From the NCBI GenBank assembly GCA_016283775.1, contig JAEENL010000133.1, positions 1 through 32,580 of the forward strand: a stretch of 32,580 nt of DNA, in the 5' to 3' direction. A program made the translations under genes and the position numbers. This document shows positions 8,495 through 17,464 of the stretch, in pieces (the first letter of the stretch is position 1; the number at the start of each line of letters is the position of its first letter). Below the pieces are notes generated by a model. It was not told where the DNA came from. It saw only the letters and a program-made list of their open reading frames with translations, and did not search any database. The DNA is from Lachnospiraceae bacterium. Lineage in GTDB: Bacteria; Bacillota; Clostridia; Lachnospirales; Lachnospiraceae.

Positions 8495-8730
8495 AACCCC
8501 TCCTTCCGCCTGTGCGTAAAAATGCACGGCAACGTGTTTGTTTGCCGATATTGTAGCATATTTAAAGCATGTGATAAAGGGTTTTTGCAGAGAAATAAGG
8601 GGGTGTAATTCTCAGATCCGCATTTATCCTGTGATTATACCAAATTTTTCTAAAACGTCTCTTAAATTTTCAAAAAAGAATGGCTGCCCTACTGTAAATA
8701 ACCGATATAAAAGTATAGAATATAAAACGT

Positions 8731-8750
8731 GACATGGCAAAATCCATGTC
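8731..8750 (+). repeat. Inverted repeat in the phoH-like gene leader
   Basis: GACATGG and CCATGTC form perfect 7-base arms around CAAAAT, 28 bases before the start of the PIN-PhoH gene and directly after an AT-rich stretch with several TATA-like hexamers (8704-8726). It could be an mRNA leader hairpin or a repressor operator placed over the transcription start. The rest of the gap 8495-8777 shows nothing else I can support. Confidence 0.4.
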
Positions 8751-8777
8751 AAATCCTACGAAACGGGGTAAATGCCT

Positions 8778-10070
8778 ATGATCAAAATCTACCTGTTAGA
8801 CACAAACATCCTGCTCCACCAGCCGAGGGCGCTGTTCGGTTTTGACGACAACATCGTTGCCATCACCTCCGTAACGCTGCAGGAACTTGATCAGAAAAAG
8901 AATTTTACGGGCGAACTGGGTTTCATGGCCCGTGAAGCGATCCGTGAGATCTCGCACATGAAGGGATCGTTCAGGGACGGCATCAAGCTCGAAAACGGCG
9001 GTACTTTCAAGATCTTTCAGGCATCTGAAGTGAATCACATGCCGGGTTATCCCGATACTCCCGACAACAGGATCATCAATACCGTTTTTGAACTCAAGGA
9101 AAAAGTAAAAGAGCAGGTCATCCTGGTCACCAACGATGTCTCGATGATGATAAACGCCGAATTCCTTGGTGTTGAAGTACAATCCTATCACAATGAGCAC
9201 ATCGATACAGATGAGATCTACACCGGCAGAAACGAAGAGATACAGGACGATGTGCCGGGTATTCCCAATGAATACGGCGTATCATACTATCCTTCGGGCG
9301 GTTCGGCGCTCAAGCGTTTTACAAACGGCGCATGGGTGCAGCTGAACGACGATGACTACAAATGCGAATACTGTATCCCCAAAAATGTCGGACAGCGCTT
9401 TGCTCTGCATGCTCTGCTCAGCAGCCCGGAAGACATCCCGCTCGTCATCCTCAAAGGTCCCGCAGGATGCGCAAAGACATTCCTTTCTCTTGCCGCAGGT
9501 CTTCAGGGATATTTCGGTGACACATATGACAGACTCATCATCACGCGTTCCAACACGCTTTCCGATGCCGAACTTGGTTTCCTTCCGGGAGACCTTGAAG
9601 AAAAGATGAGCCCGCTGGTTGCGCCTTTCTTTGACAACCTGCAGGTCCTCCTGAAACTCAAGAATGAGTCGGAGAACAAAAACAAGCGTTATCTCCATGA
9701 CGACGCCGAGGAAGTAAAAGCGCAGATCGAAGACATGATGGAAACAGGCATTATCGAGATCGGTTCGCTCGCCTATATGCGCGGACGTTCGCTCGTAAAT
9801 TCCTTTGTCATAATCGACGAAGCCCAGAACTGCTCGATCAACCAGATCCTCGAGATCGTAACACGTGCAGGCGAGGGCACAAAGATCGTGCTCCTTGGCG
9901 ATCCCGACCAGATCGACAATCCCAAGCTCGACAGAAGGAACAACGGTCTTGTGTTCGCTTCAGAGCGCATGAAGGGTTCCGAACTGTGCGCACAAGTAAC
10001 GTTCAAGGACAGTGAGACCGTGAGATCCCGCCTTTCCAGCGAAGCCGCAAAGAGACTCACCATCAAGTGA
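8778..10070 (+). CDS. PIN-domain/PhoH-family ATPase (YlaK-like)
   Basis: This is a fusion of an N-terminal PIN ribonuclease domain (about 1-140, LLDTNILLHQP with the first catalytic Asp, later TNDVSMMINAE) and a C-terminal PhoH P-loop domain (about 205-425). The family is linked to RNA processing or decay in the cytoplasm. Walker A is GPAGCAKT (227-234), with Cys and Ala where GPAGTGKT is usual. Walker B is FVIIDEAQN (Asp347, Glu348), followed by VLLGDPDQID. Two ATGs, at 8772 and 8778, are both possible. The only purine-rich site, GGGG at 8765-8768, is better spaced for 8778, and homologues begin MIKIYxLDTN. The ribosome binding site is weak for this genome. The gene stands alone and ends at a bidirectional terminator. 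Confidence 0.92.
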   Translation: MIKIYLLDTNILLHQPRALFGFDDNIVAITSVTLQELDQKKNFTGELGFMAREAIREISHMKGSFRDGIKLENGGTFKIFQASEVNHMPGYPDTPDNRIINTVFELKEKVKEQVILVTNDVSMMINAEFLGVEVQSYHNEHIDTDEIYTGRNEEIQDDVPGIPNEYGVSYYPSGGSALKRFTNGAWVQLNDDDYKCEYCIPKNVGQRFALHALLSSPEDIPLVILKGPAGCAKTFLSLAAGLQGYFGDTYDRLIITRSNTLSDAELGFLPGDLEEKMSPLVAPFFDNLQVLLKLKNESENKNKRYLHDDAEEVKAQIEDMMETGIIEIGSLAYMRGRSLVNSFVIIDEAQNCSINQILEIVTRAGEGTKIVLLGDPDQIDNPKLDRRNNGLVFASERMKGSELCAQVTFKDSETVRSRLSSEAAKRLTIK

Positions 10071-10106
10071 TCGCGGCGATTATCGTTACAAAAAACAAAA
10101 AAAATC

Positions 10107-10139
10107 ATCCCGGACGATTTCAGGTCGCCCGGGATTTTT
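10107..10139. terminator. Bidirectional intrinsic terminator
   Basis: The stem is ATCCCGG-x-CGA with TCG-x-CCGGGAT, 10 pairs with one A-C mismatch and a 7-base loop. A T-run follows on the plus strand (10135-10139) and an A-run precedes it (10088-10105), which becomes a T-run on the minus strand. It lies between the convergent PhoH-type and TetR genes and can serve both. Confidence 0.85.
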
Positions 10140-10163
10140 CATTTGATATCTTTATTTTTTAAG

Positions 10164-10724
10164 TCATGAAAGCCCTTTTAACATCAGGTCGTTTGCGACC
10201 TTTGCCACAACGGAAGCTTCCGTATCCATGCCGTCTTTTACCCACTGCGTGATCACCGCAAAAAACGCGCCGGCAAGATAGCAGTTTTTGGCATGCACTT
10301 CTTTGTCATGTTCCGTGTTGTCACGGTCGAGCGCCGCGATGAACCTGCGAAGGATGGTGTCGCCAAAGCCCGCATCCATAAAAAGCTTGTATTCATCGGC
10401 AGAAGACCTGGTCATCTCGAGGAGAAGAAGCCACTGCTCCATGCCTCTTGTGCTGTCAAACTGTGCAAGGATGCACGCAGAACGGAATACAAATCTGTCC
10501 AGATAATTTTCCAGCACCGATTCCTTTGAATCGTAGTTCCTGTAATAGGACACCCTGGAGACCCCTGCCCGTTTTATAAGCTCAGTTATCGTGATGTCGG
10601 AAAAAGCCTTTTCTCTCATCAAAAGGAGCATGGCAGCTTCGATGTTCTGCCTGATAACAGTATTGGCCTGACGGTTTGACATATGAAGCGTATCTTTCCT
10701 TACAGGTTCGTCGATCTTCTTCAT
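10164..10724 (-). CDS. TetR/AcrR-family transcriptional regulator
   Basis: This is a 186-residue regulator. The N-terminal helix-turn-helix (about residues 18-62) reads AMLLLMREKAFSDITITELIKRAGVSRVSYYRNYDSKESVLENYLD, the standard TetR pattern. The C-terminal ligand/dimerisation half (FTLAQFDSTRG-type region onwards) is poorly conserved, so the effector is unknown. The start is ATG 10724 (MKKIDEPV), with GGAGG 7 bases upstream, not the ATG at 10742, which has no ribosome binding site. It follows the metallo-beta-lactamase lipoprotein gene by 46 bases on the same strand. There is no neighbouring efflux gene in the usual divergent position, so its target is not obvious. Confidence 0.88.
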   Translation of the reverse strand: MKKIDEPVRKDTLHMSNRQANTVIRQNIEAAMLLLMREKAFSDITITELIKRAGVSRVSYYRNYDSKESVLENYLDRFVFRSACILAQFDSTRGMEQWLLLLEMTRSSADEYKLFMDAGFGDTILRRFIAALDRDNTEHDKEVHAKNCYLAGAFFAVITQWVKDGMDTEASVVAKVANDLMLKGLS

Positions 10725-10770
10725 AAAAGCCTCCAAAAGCACGTTTTATTTGTGCAGGCGCGGGTATTTC

Positions 10771-11709
10771 CTACCTCAGCACCAGATCACCGTTTTCAAA
10801 TTCGAATACTATATTTCCCTCTCTCGTATAAAGTAACTCAGCGCCACAGCGCTGCGCGGTACGTACAAGATCCGCTTCCGCCCGGTCGTCCTTGGGATCG
10901 TTCGTTATCACAAGATATCTCGCAGAGGACCGTTTTATCAGATCTCCAAGCTTTTTGTTGTAGTCTCCGTGATGGGGACTTTTTATTATATCATATTCCG
11001 TAAGATAATCTTCCGACCCGGTAAATTCCTGGATCCGCTTTTTCATGGCATCGCCGGGAAGCAGTATCCTTTTGTCTCCGATAAATACCGTGGTGATCAG
11101 CGAATAATTGTTAACATCCTCAAAATAAGCCGTCTCGGTGGGATTTACCATTATCTTCCCGTCAGGAATGTCGATGGTCAAAGTATCCTGCACATCCGTG
11201 CAAGGAATCCCGCTTGATTCCAAAGACACCATGAGGCCCTTCCAGGCATTGGAATTGTCACTGTAGTGCGGTATCATGACGCTTCGCACATACCCATTGT
11301 TGATGAGCGCGGAAGCGGAACCGATATGATCCTTGTCAAAATGGCTGATGATGAGGCAGTCTATCGCATCGATCGCATGCTCCGCAAGATAATCCTCTAT
11401 CAGGGAATAGTCATCCGCATCAGCAGTGTCATTCATGATCACTGTCCCGTTGTCCTCAATGATGATACAGTCGGATTTTCCCGTCGAGAGAAAAGTGATC
11501 CGGAAACCTGCATACGCTTCGGGCACAGGAACTCCTGGCTCAGGGGACGGAGTGGCCGTCGCAGTGGGCGTGGGTGTCGGTGTGGCCATTGGCTCAATGC
11601 CGGAGCCGGTTACGTCAGGCCTCTCACCGTTCTCATGTTCTTTTTGACATCCTCCGGCAATGAGTAAAAGCATCGCCAGAAATGCAAGGATGATCCTGTG
11701 TTTTTTCAT
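10771..11709 (-). CDS. Metallo-beta-lactamase-fold lipoprotein, ComEC-like hydrolase domain
   Basis: This is a 312-residue exported lipoprotein. The signal peptide ends at IAGGC (Cys21), followed by a Thr-Pro-Ala linker (about 40-62) and a metallo-beta-lactamase fold. The metal site has SHFDKDHIG (His123, Asp125, Asp127, His128), then LLPGD and KSPHHGD, the set found in the hydrolase domain of ComEC/Rec2 and its stand-alone secreted relatives. The substrate could be nucleic acid or another phosphodiester; this is family-level inference. The frame opens at 11763, but ATG 11709 gives a complete signal peptide and starts 4 bases after the GGDEF gene's stop, with GAAGG as ribosome binding site. 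It was probably translated together with the GGDEF gene. Confidence 0.85.
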   Translation of the reverse strand: MKKHRIILAFLAMLLLIAGGCQKEHENGERPDVTGSGIEPMATPTPTPTATATPSPEPGVPVPEAYAGFRITFLSTGKSDCIIIEDNGTVIMNDTADADDYSLIEDYLAEHAIDAIDCLIISHFDKDHIGSASALINNGYVRSVMIPHYSDNSNAWKGLMVSLESSGIPCTDVQDTLTIDIPDGKIMVNPTETAYFEDVNNYSLITTVFIGDKRILLPGDAMKKRIQEFTGSEDYLTEYDIIKSPHHGDYNKKLGDLIKRSSARYLVITNDPKDDRAEADLVRTAQRCGAELLYTREGNIVFEFENGDLVLR

Positions 11710-11713
11710 CTGA

Positions 11714-13399
11714 TCAGCCTTCGGCTTTTTTATGCTTCGCCTCACGCATCCTCGTATCCGCAAGTCTGCTCACTTCGACGACTGCGTTGTTTTCCACTTC
11801 GTTGCTGTAAGCCACGCCATAGGATGCCGAGATCGAATACTCCGAGGTTTCCGACGCTATCCTGAGCTTGTCTTCAAAGCGCTCAAGCGCGCTGTTTATA
11901 TCAAATGTCTTGCTCTGACGGACGATGACCATAAACTCGTCACCGCCTGTCCTGTAAAAGCTTCCGAGTCCGTCAAAGCACCTTTCGATCATGCCGGCAA
12001 CACGGCAAAGCACTCTGTCGCCCTCATCATGACCGAATATTTCATTTACTTCTCTGAAGCCGTCGATATCAATGCTGATAATGGCCACTTCTTCGTTGTT
12101 CTTTTCTATCTCACCGAACGCTTCATAGCTCATTACACGGTTAAGAAGTCCGGTAAGGCTGTCGTGATCCGCAATGCCCTGAACCCACTCGCTCCTGGCT
12201 TTTGAGAGTATGAGTTCATACAGATGCGCCATGTCTCCCGCCACAAACAGTACAGTTATCACAAAGGCGCCGGATGTAAGGAAGCTCGTCTGCATATACA
12301 CAGAATCCACGAACAGTTCCTGAGCGATGGAATATCTCAGAAGCTCCGCGGCAACGATGACTGCAAAAAGCAACACATCGGCGCTTACGATCGCATCGCT
12401 GTGGTTTTCATATTTAACTCCGAGGAGTCCCGAAAGCACTACGATGGTGGTGAGTATGGAGCCGAGAAGCCTGAAAACCGGCGCGGTGACAAAGAAATGC
12501 ACCGTATCCGTGAAATGAAGGACACTCGCAACCACCGCAAAATCTATGAATACCGTGGTCACTATGAGGATAACGACACTTCTCCAGTCTTCATCCTTTC
12601 GTCTCATATCCCAGAATATCAGGCCGATAAAGATGGGAGCCACAAAAATACTGAGATACTGAGCATTGGTCGTGAGCACCTTGTTGATCGTAAACAGCGA
12701 AGGAATGTAGTAATAGCAGAGGCACCAGACACCCATCGATACTGAGAACGCGCCCGTGGCGATGATGCGGATCATCTCCCTCTTGAAAAAGATCATCGCA
12801 AAACCCACAAGGACAAGGACAATTCCCACAACTATCAGGAATCCGCCTATGACAAGATTTATCGCGCTGTCGTCCGCAAATCTGAGATAAGTCTCAGTAC
12901 CCTTGGCATAAGCAATGGACGGGATAAACTTAAATACATTGTCCTCTCCAAGTCTTATGTATATATCAAGGAGTTTTCCGTCGCATTCGTCAGGAAGATC
13001 GATAAAATGATATCCGCTCCCGACAATGGTCCCACGTCTTACTTCTTCGGTCCCGTAGGAATACAGAAGATCGTCCCCGACATATACTTCCAGACTGCAG
13101 CACTGAGTAAGGATCCTGATGGTCATACCGCCGTCAAGATCGTCAGTGAGCGTGCGTGAAAGCCGTACCGAGTCATTTTTCCTGAGACCGTCCACACTGA
13201 AAACGCGAAGGTCGATATTGTGGTATTCCACGCCTTTCACCGCAACGTTCCAGCTGTTGTTCATCATTCTGTAGGTTTCTTCCACATGCGAACTGCGGCT
13301 TCTCACAGCAACCTCGAGAAGCCAGATCAGTCCCAGAATGACCAATCCCAAGATAAATACAGGATAAATCTTTATTTGTTTATCCTTCGAACCATCCAT
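11714..13399 (-). CDS. Membrane GGDEF protein, putative diguanylate cyclase
   Basis: This 561-residue protein has an N-terminal membrane helix (about 10-28) and an external domain of about 140 residues. Seven or so membrane segments follow (about 178-395), a layout like 7TMR-DISM receptors. A cytoplasmic GGDEF domain (about 405-561) completes it. HDSLTGLLNR starts the cyclase domain and RTGGDEF is intact, so synthesis of cyclic di-GMP from GTP is expected. An RxxD (RCFD) precedes GGDEF, but with 8 residues between instead of 5, so the usual product-inhibition site may be absent. The start ATG 13399 has only a weak nearby site (AAGCGG). It follows araD by 18 bases, suggesting the sensor responds to conditions of pentose use. 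Confidence 0.9.
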   Translation of the reverse strand: MDGSKDKQIKIYPVFILGLVILGLIWLLEVAVRSRSSHVEETYRMMNNSWNVAVKGVEYHNIDLRVFSVDGLRKNDSVRLSRTLTDDLDGGMTIRILTQCCSLEVYVGDDLLYSYGTEEVRRGTIVGSGYHFIDLPDECDGKLLDIYIRLGEDNVFKFIPSIAYAKGTETYLRFADDSAINLVIGGFLIVVGIVLVLVGFAMIFFKREMIRIIATGAFSVSMGVWCLCYYYIPSLFTINKVLTTNAQYLSIFVAPIFIGLIFWDMRRKDEDWRSVVILIVTTVFIDFAVVASVLHFTDTVHFFVTAPVFRLLGSILTTIVVLSGLLGVKYENHSDAIVSADVLLFAVIVAAELLRYSIAQELFVDSVYMQTSFLTSGAFVITVLFVAGDMAHLYELILSKARSEWVQGIADHDSLTGLLNRVMSYEAFGEIEKNNEEVAIISIDIDGFREVNEIFGHDEGDRVLCRVAGMIERCFDGLGSFYRTGGDEFMVIVRQSKTFDINSALERFEDKLRIASETSEYSISASYGVAYSNEVENNAVVEVSRLADTRMREAKHKKAEG

Positions 13400-13417
13400 T
13401 ACCGCTTATGACATCTC

Positions 13418-14107
13418 CTATTTCTGTCCGTAATACGCATTTGCGCCGTGCTTGCGATAGAAATGCTTGTCCTGCATGGCCTGAGGCGTTTCCTTTATGT
13501 CGGGATTGAGCGCCTCGGCCCTTGCGGCCATCTTTGCCACTTCTTCGAGAACAACAGCATTGTGGACCGCTTCCGCGGGGCTTTTTCCCCAGGTAAAAGG
13601 TCCGTGATTTGCGCATATGCATCCCGGACAATAGACCGGATTGTTATCCCTGAACGCTTCGATTATCGATACGCCGGTGTTCTTTTCGTATGCTTCGTCG
13701 ATCTCTTCCTTTGTGAGATTTCTCACGCAAGGGATGGGACCGTAGAAATAGTCGGCATGTGTGGTGCCGTAGCAGGGAATGGAACGAGCCGCCTGCGCCC
13801 AGCTTGTTGCCCAGGGTGAATGAGTATGCACAACGCCGCCTATCTCAGGAAAAGCCTTGTACAGCTCAACATGCGTGGGAGTATCGGAAGATGGTCTGTA
13901 GTGGCCTTCCACCACATTTCCGTCAAGATCGACGACCACCATGTCCTCTGGTTTCATCGTTTCATAATCGACTCCGCTGGGCTTTATGACTACAAGCCCC
14001 TTTTCCCTGTCGATCCCCGAAACATTGCCCCAAGTGTATGTTACGAGCCCTCTTTTGGGGAGCTCCATATTTTGCTCATATACTTTCTGTTTTAATTCCT
14101 CTAACAC
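13418..14107 (-). CDS. araD: L-ribulose-5-phosphate 4-epimerase
   Basis: This class II aldolase-fold enzyme of 229 residues converts L-ribulose 5-phosphate to D-xylulose 5-phosphate in L-arabinose catabolism. The zinc ligands appear as HTHSPWA and the later [17 protein letters not shown] and the [24 protein letters not shown] block are diagnostic for AraD, and length and C-terminus (HGANAYYGQ) match the family. The start is GTG 14107, with GGAGGG 7 bases upstream. It overlaps the kinase stop by 7 bases, so the two are translationally coupled. L-arabinose isomerase, needed to complete the pathway, is not in the window. Confidence 0.95.
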   Translation of the reverse strand: MLEELKQKVYEQNMELPKRGLVTYTWGNVSGIDREKGLVVIKPSGVDYETMKPEDMVVVDLDGNVVEGHYRPSSDTPTHVELYKAFPEIGGVVHTHSPWATSWAQAARSIPCYGTTHADYFYGPIPCVRNLTKEEIDEAYEKNTGVSIIEAFRDNNPVYCPGCICANHGPFTWGKSPAEAVHNAVVLEEVAKMAARAEALNPDIKETPQAMQDKHFYRKHGANAYYGQK

Positions 14108-15702
14108 TTCAGACCCTCCACTGCAGCCTTTTCAGCCACAAGACCTTTTCTGTATGTCTCCATGAATGCATCGATGCCCTTGATATCCTCGGGATCGGGC
14201 TCAAGAGTCGAGCCCTTGGAATCGGCAAATACTTTTGTTTCAAGGAACTCAGGAAGCGTTTTTCCGTTTCCTTCTGCAGCAAATGCCGCAAGAAGAGCTG
14301 CGCCCCATGCTCCGCCTTCACCGGCGGTCTCCATGCAGGTCACGGGAGAATCCATGATCGCCGCGAGCAGGCTCTGTCCCACACCTTTGGTCTTGAAGAG
14401 GCCGCCATGTCCCATAACGCGGTCAACGGTAACGCCTTCCTCTTTGCTCAGGATGTCCATTCCGAGCTTAAGCACTCCAAGTGATGAGATAAGATGCGCG
14501 CGCATGAAATTGGCAAGATCGAACTTTGCGTCGGGCATGCGGACAAACAGCGGACGTCCCTCATTCATATGAGTCACATGCTCACCGGAAAAATAAGGAT
14601 AAGTCATAAGCCCGCCGCAGTCCTTGTCACCTTTGAGCGCAAGTCTGTAGAGCTTTTCGTATATCTCACCCTTTTCGACATTTACGCCGAAAAGTTTTAA
14701 ATTTTCTTCAAAAAGATTGATCCATGCGTTGAGATCGGAAGTGCAGTTGTTGCAGTGCACCATGGCAACGGGAAGACCGTCGGGCGTGGTCACCATATCG
14801 ATCTCTCTGTGAAGTGCCTTTAAGTCTTTTTCAAGCACTACCATGGCAAAGCAGCTGGTCCCGGCAGAAACGTTGCAGGTCCTCTTTGCGACGGAATTTG
14901 TGGCAGTCATGCCGGTTCCCGCATCGCCTTCGGGAGGGCACATCTTTATGCCGCTCTTAAGTTTTCCCGTGGGATCGAGGAGTTTTGCGCCTTCCGCGGA
15001 AAGCACTCCCGCGTCTTCACCCGCAAGAAGGAGCTTTGGAAGGATATCCTTGAGTTTCCACGAAAATCCCTTGGGAGCAATGAGCTTGTCAAACTTCGAG
15101 ATCATCTCCTCGTTGAAGTTCTTTGTGGAAGCATCGATGGGGAACATGCCGGCGCAATCGCCGATACCGAGCACCTTGTTGCCTGTGAGCATCCAGTGGA
15201 CATAGCCCTCCAGGGTGGTCATATAGTCGATCCTTCCCACATGCTCTTCGTTGTTGAGGATCGCCTGATAAAGATGGGCGATGCTCCAGCGCTGGGGAAT
15301 GTTGAATCCGAACAGTTCGGAAAGCTTGTCGGAAGCCTCTCCGGTGATGGTGTTTCTCCATGTCCTGAAAGGAACAAGGATGTTGTTGTTCTTGTCAAAC
15401 ACCATGTAACCGTGCATCATAGCACTTATGCCCATGGCCGATACGGTGGTCAGTTCCTCGTCATATTTGTTCATGACGTCTGCCGCAAGATTTTTGTAGC
15501 AGTCTCTGAGGCCGTCCCAGATCTCATTCACCGAATAAGTCCAGATGCCGTCCACGAGCTTGTTTTCCCACTCGTGATCACCCGATGCGATGGGAATGTA
15601 GTTGCCGTCGGTAAGGACGGCCTTTATCCTCGTTGAGCCGAGTTCTATGCCCAGGTATGTCTTTCCTGAGCGGATCACTTCACGTGCGTTCTTTTTGTCC
15701 AT
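14101..15702 (-). CDS. FGGY-family carbohydrate kinase, probable L-ribulokinase
   Basis: This 533-residue kinase of the FGGY family phosphorylates a sugar with ATP. The N-terminal motif [17 protein letters not shown], the central block [29 protein letters not shown] and the C-terminal [26 protein letters not shown] show both lobes are complete. It is distinct from classic AraB and XylB. I recall this type beside araD in clostridia, where it serves as a non-orthologous ribulokinase (called araK in some studies). The 7-base overlap with araD supports L-ribulose as substrate. ATG 15702 follows ACGGGG. The gene begins 22 bases after the CheW-like gene ends, with no hairpin or clear promoter in the gap. 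Confidence 0.85.
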   Translation of the reverse strand: MDKKNAREVIRSGKTYLGIELGSTRIKAVLTDGNYIPIASGDHEWENKLVDGIWTYSVNEIWDGLRDCYKNLAADVMNKYDEELTTVSAMGISAMMHGYMVFDKNNNILVPFRTWRNTITGEASDKLSELFGFNIPQRWSIAHLYQAILNNEEHVGRIDYMTTLEGYVHWMLTGNKVLGIGDCAGMFPIDASTKNFNEEMISKFDKLIAPKGFSWKLKDILPKLLLAGEDAGVLSAEGAKLLDPTGKLKSGIKMCPPEGDAGTGMTATNSVAKRTCNVSAGTSCFAMVVLEKDLKALHREIDMVTTPDGLPVAMVHCNNCTSDLNAWINLFEENLKLFGVNVEKGEIYEKLYRLALKGDKDCGGLMTYPYFSGEHVTHMNEGRPLFVRMPDAKFDLANFMRAHLISSLGVLKLGMDILSKEEGVTVDRVMGHGGLFKTKGVGQSLLAAIMDSPVTCMETAGEGGAWGAALLAAFAAEGNGKTLPEFLETKVFADSKGSTLEPDPEDIKGIDAFMETYRKGLVAEKAAVEGLKC

Positions 15703-15724
15703 CGTTTTTCCCCGTTTTATATGT

Positions 15725-16261
15725 TTATTGCTCTGCCTTGGCTTTTTCTTCCGCAGCTTTCTTGTCCTCGGCAGCCTTCTTTTCTTCGGCGGCCTTTTTC
15801 TTTGCGGCTTCGGAAACTATCTTGTTCACCGCGTCGATCTCGTCGCTCACGAGTGCATCTTGATCTATGACGATGATGAGTCTTCCCGCGGAGTTGATGA
15901 TGCCCTTTGCATACGCGGTAGAGCCGTTCCTTGCCACTTCAGGCATCCCTTTATCCCCGTTTCCGGGGCTTATTATATCGTTTACGGCATCGACCCTGAA
16001 ACCGATCTTGCCATCTTTAAGACGAGTGATGAGTATGTTCGTGCCGGGCTTAAACGGTTCCTCAGTCCCGCCGAACTTGGTCTTCAGACTGTAGATCGGT
16101 ATGGTCTCTCCGCGGAGCACAACTATGCCCGGAATGACATTTCCGACACGCGCAGCCGTATTTATGCCGTCTACCGTCTCGATCCCGAGAACGTCTCCGA
16201 CATTAAGCGCGTAATTTCCGCTTCCCACTTTGAAAACAAGATACTGTTCTGCCACGCTCAT
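15725..16261 (-). CDS. cheW: CheW-like protein with charged C-terminal tail
   Basis: This 178-residue protein has a CheW domain (about 5-142). The opening [42 protein letters not shown], and [12 protein letters not shown] are family hallmarks of the scaffold that joins chemoreceptors to CheA. A C-terminal extension of about 35 residues is almost only Ala, Lys and Glu ([21 protein letters not shown]), a likely helix or coiled coil absent from ordinary CheW. ATG 16261 follows AAGGAGG. No receptor or CheA is nearby. It lies between prfB and the sugar kinase on the same strand, so it is an orphan. The CheW domain is clear; its partners are unknown. Confidence 0.88.
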   Translation of the reverse strand: MSVAEQYLVFKVGSGNYALNVGDVLGIETVDGINTAARVGNVIPGIVVLRGETIPIYSLKTKFGGTEEPFKPGTNILITRLKDGKIGFRVDAVNDIISPGNGDKGMPEVARNGSTAYAKGIINSAGRLIIVIDQDALVSDEIDAVNKIVSEAAKKKAAEEKKAAEDKKAAEEKAKAEQ

Positions 16262-16288
16262 CCTTAGTCCTCCTTCAAGCAGGTATCA

Positions 16289-17414
16289 TCAGTCATTTCC
16301 GGCTTTTTCTCCGGTAACGAGCCATTTGAGATAAGCATTTGTGAAAAGATCGAGATTTCCGTCAAGTACCGAATCGGCATTTCCCGTTTCGGCATTTGTC
16401 CTGTGGTCCTTCACCATGGTATAAGGCTGGAGCACATAGGATCTGATCTGACTTCCGAAATTCACGTCTCTTACTTCGCCGCGGATGCCCGATTCCTTTT
16501 GCTCATTCTCCTGCTGCTTCATGAGGAGGAGCTTTGCTTTCAGCATCTGCATGGCCTTGTCCTTGTTCTGGAACTGTGAACGTTCGTTCTGGCACTGTAC
16601 CACGATACCTGTAGGATAGTGCGTGATACGGATGGCGGAGGACGTCTTGTTTACGTGCTGTCCGCCTGCGCCGCTGGAATGGTATGTATCGATCCTCAGG
16701 TCGGCTTCGTTGATCTCGATGTCGATATCTTCCTCGATATCGGGCATGACGTCACAAGAAACAAACGAGGTCTGTCTCTTTCCGGCCGCATTGAAAGGAG
16801 ACATGCGCACAAGACGGTGGATGCCGTGTTCAGACTTTAAGTGTCCGTACGCGTTCTCACCCTTGATCTCAAGTGTGACGGACTTGTAGCCCGCCTCGTC
16901 TCCTTCAAGGAAATCGAGCATTTCGCACGAATATCCCTTTTTCTCGGCATAGCGCATGTACATCCTGCAGAGCATGGATGCCCAGTCGCAGCTTTCGGTG
17001 CCGCCCGCGCCCGCATGCAATGTCAGGATCGCATTGTCTTTGTCATATGGTCCGGAAAGGAGTGTGGTAAGTCGCAGTGTTTCATAGTGCTCGACAAATT
17101 TATCGAGTGCCTCCTGGACTTCCGGAACGATCGCGGGATCGTTCTCCTCATACCCCATGTCAAGGAAGACCTGCACGTCTTCAAACTCCGATTCGAGCTG
17201 TTTATAGTCGTTCACGGTGTTTTTCAGAGTGTTGAGTTCCTTTACATATTCCTGGGATTTCTCAGGTGAGTCCCAGAAACCGGGCTCATTCATGATATTT
17301 TCTATTTCCTGGATCTTCTCGCGTTTGTTAGCGAGGTCAAAGTGAATCCCCCACTTCGACTAAAGGCTTTTTGTATGTGTTGAGTGTATACTTGATCTGG
17401 TCAAGTTCAACCAT
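16289..17414 (-). CDS. prfB: Peptide chain release factor 2, programmed +1 frameshift
   Basis: RF2 recognises UAA and UGA stop codons on the ribosome and triggers peptide release. The gene is read in two frames. ATG 17414 (after AAGGTGG) opens 25 codons ending CTT TGA, and a +1 shift at that point continues as 349 codons to 16289, giving about 374 residues. The later frame has the RF2 tripeptide region VRMSPFNAAGK and the catalytic GGQ in YHSSGAGGQHVNKTSSAIR. The in-frame UGA is the usual autoregulation: low RF2 favours the shift. The ATG at 17293 is only an internal codon of the long frame. It follows secA by 50 bases, the order seen in Bacillus. Confidence 0.96.
17336..17352 (-). promoter_or_regulatory. 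RF2 programmed frameshift site
   Basis: Read on the minus strand the site is GGGGG, then ATTCA, then CTT TGA C. The slippery CTT, the UGA stop and the following C match the known RF2 signal. The internal Shine-Dalgarno-like G-run ends 5 bases before CTT, whereas the classic site (AGGGGG TAT CTT TGA) has 3. Confidence 0.9.
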
Positions 17415-17464
17415 AGCCTGTCACCACCTTTTTTATGATTTTTGATATGTATATGAATCCTGTG

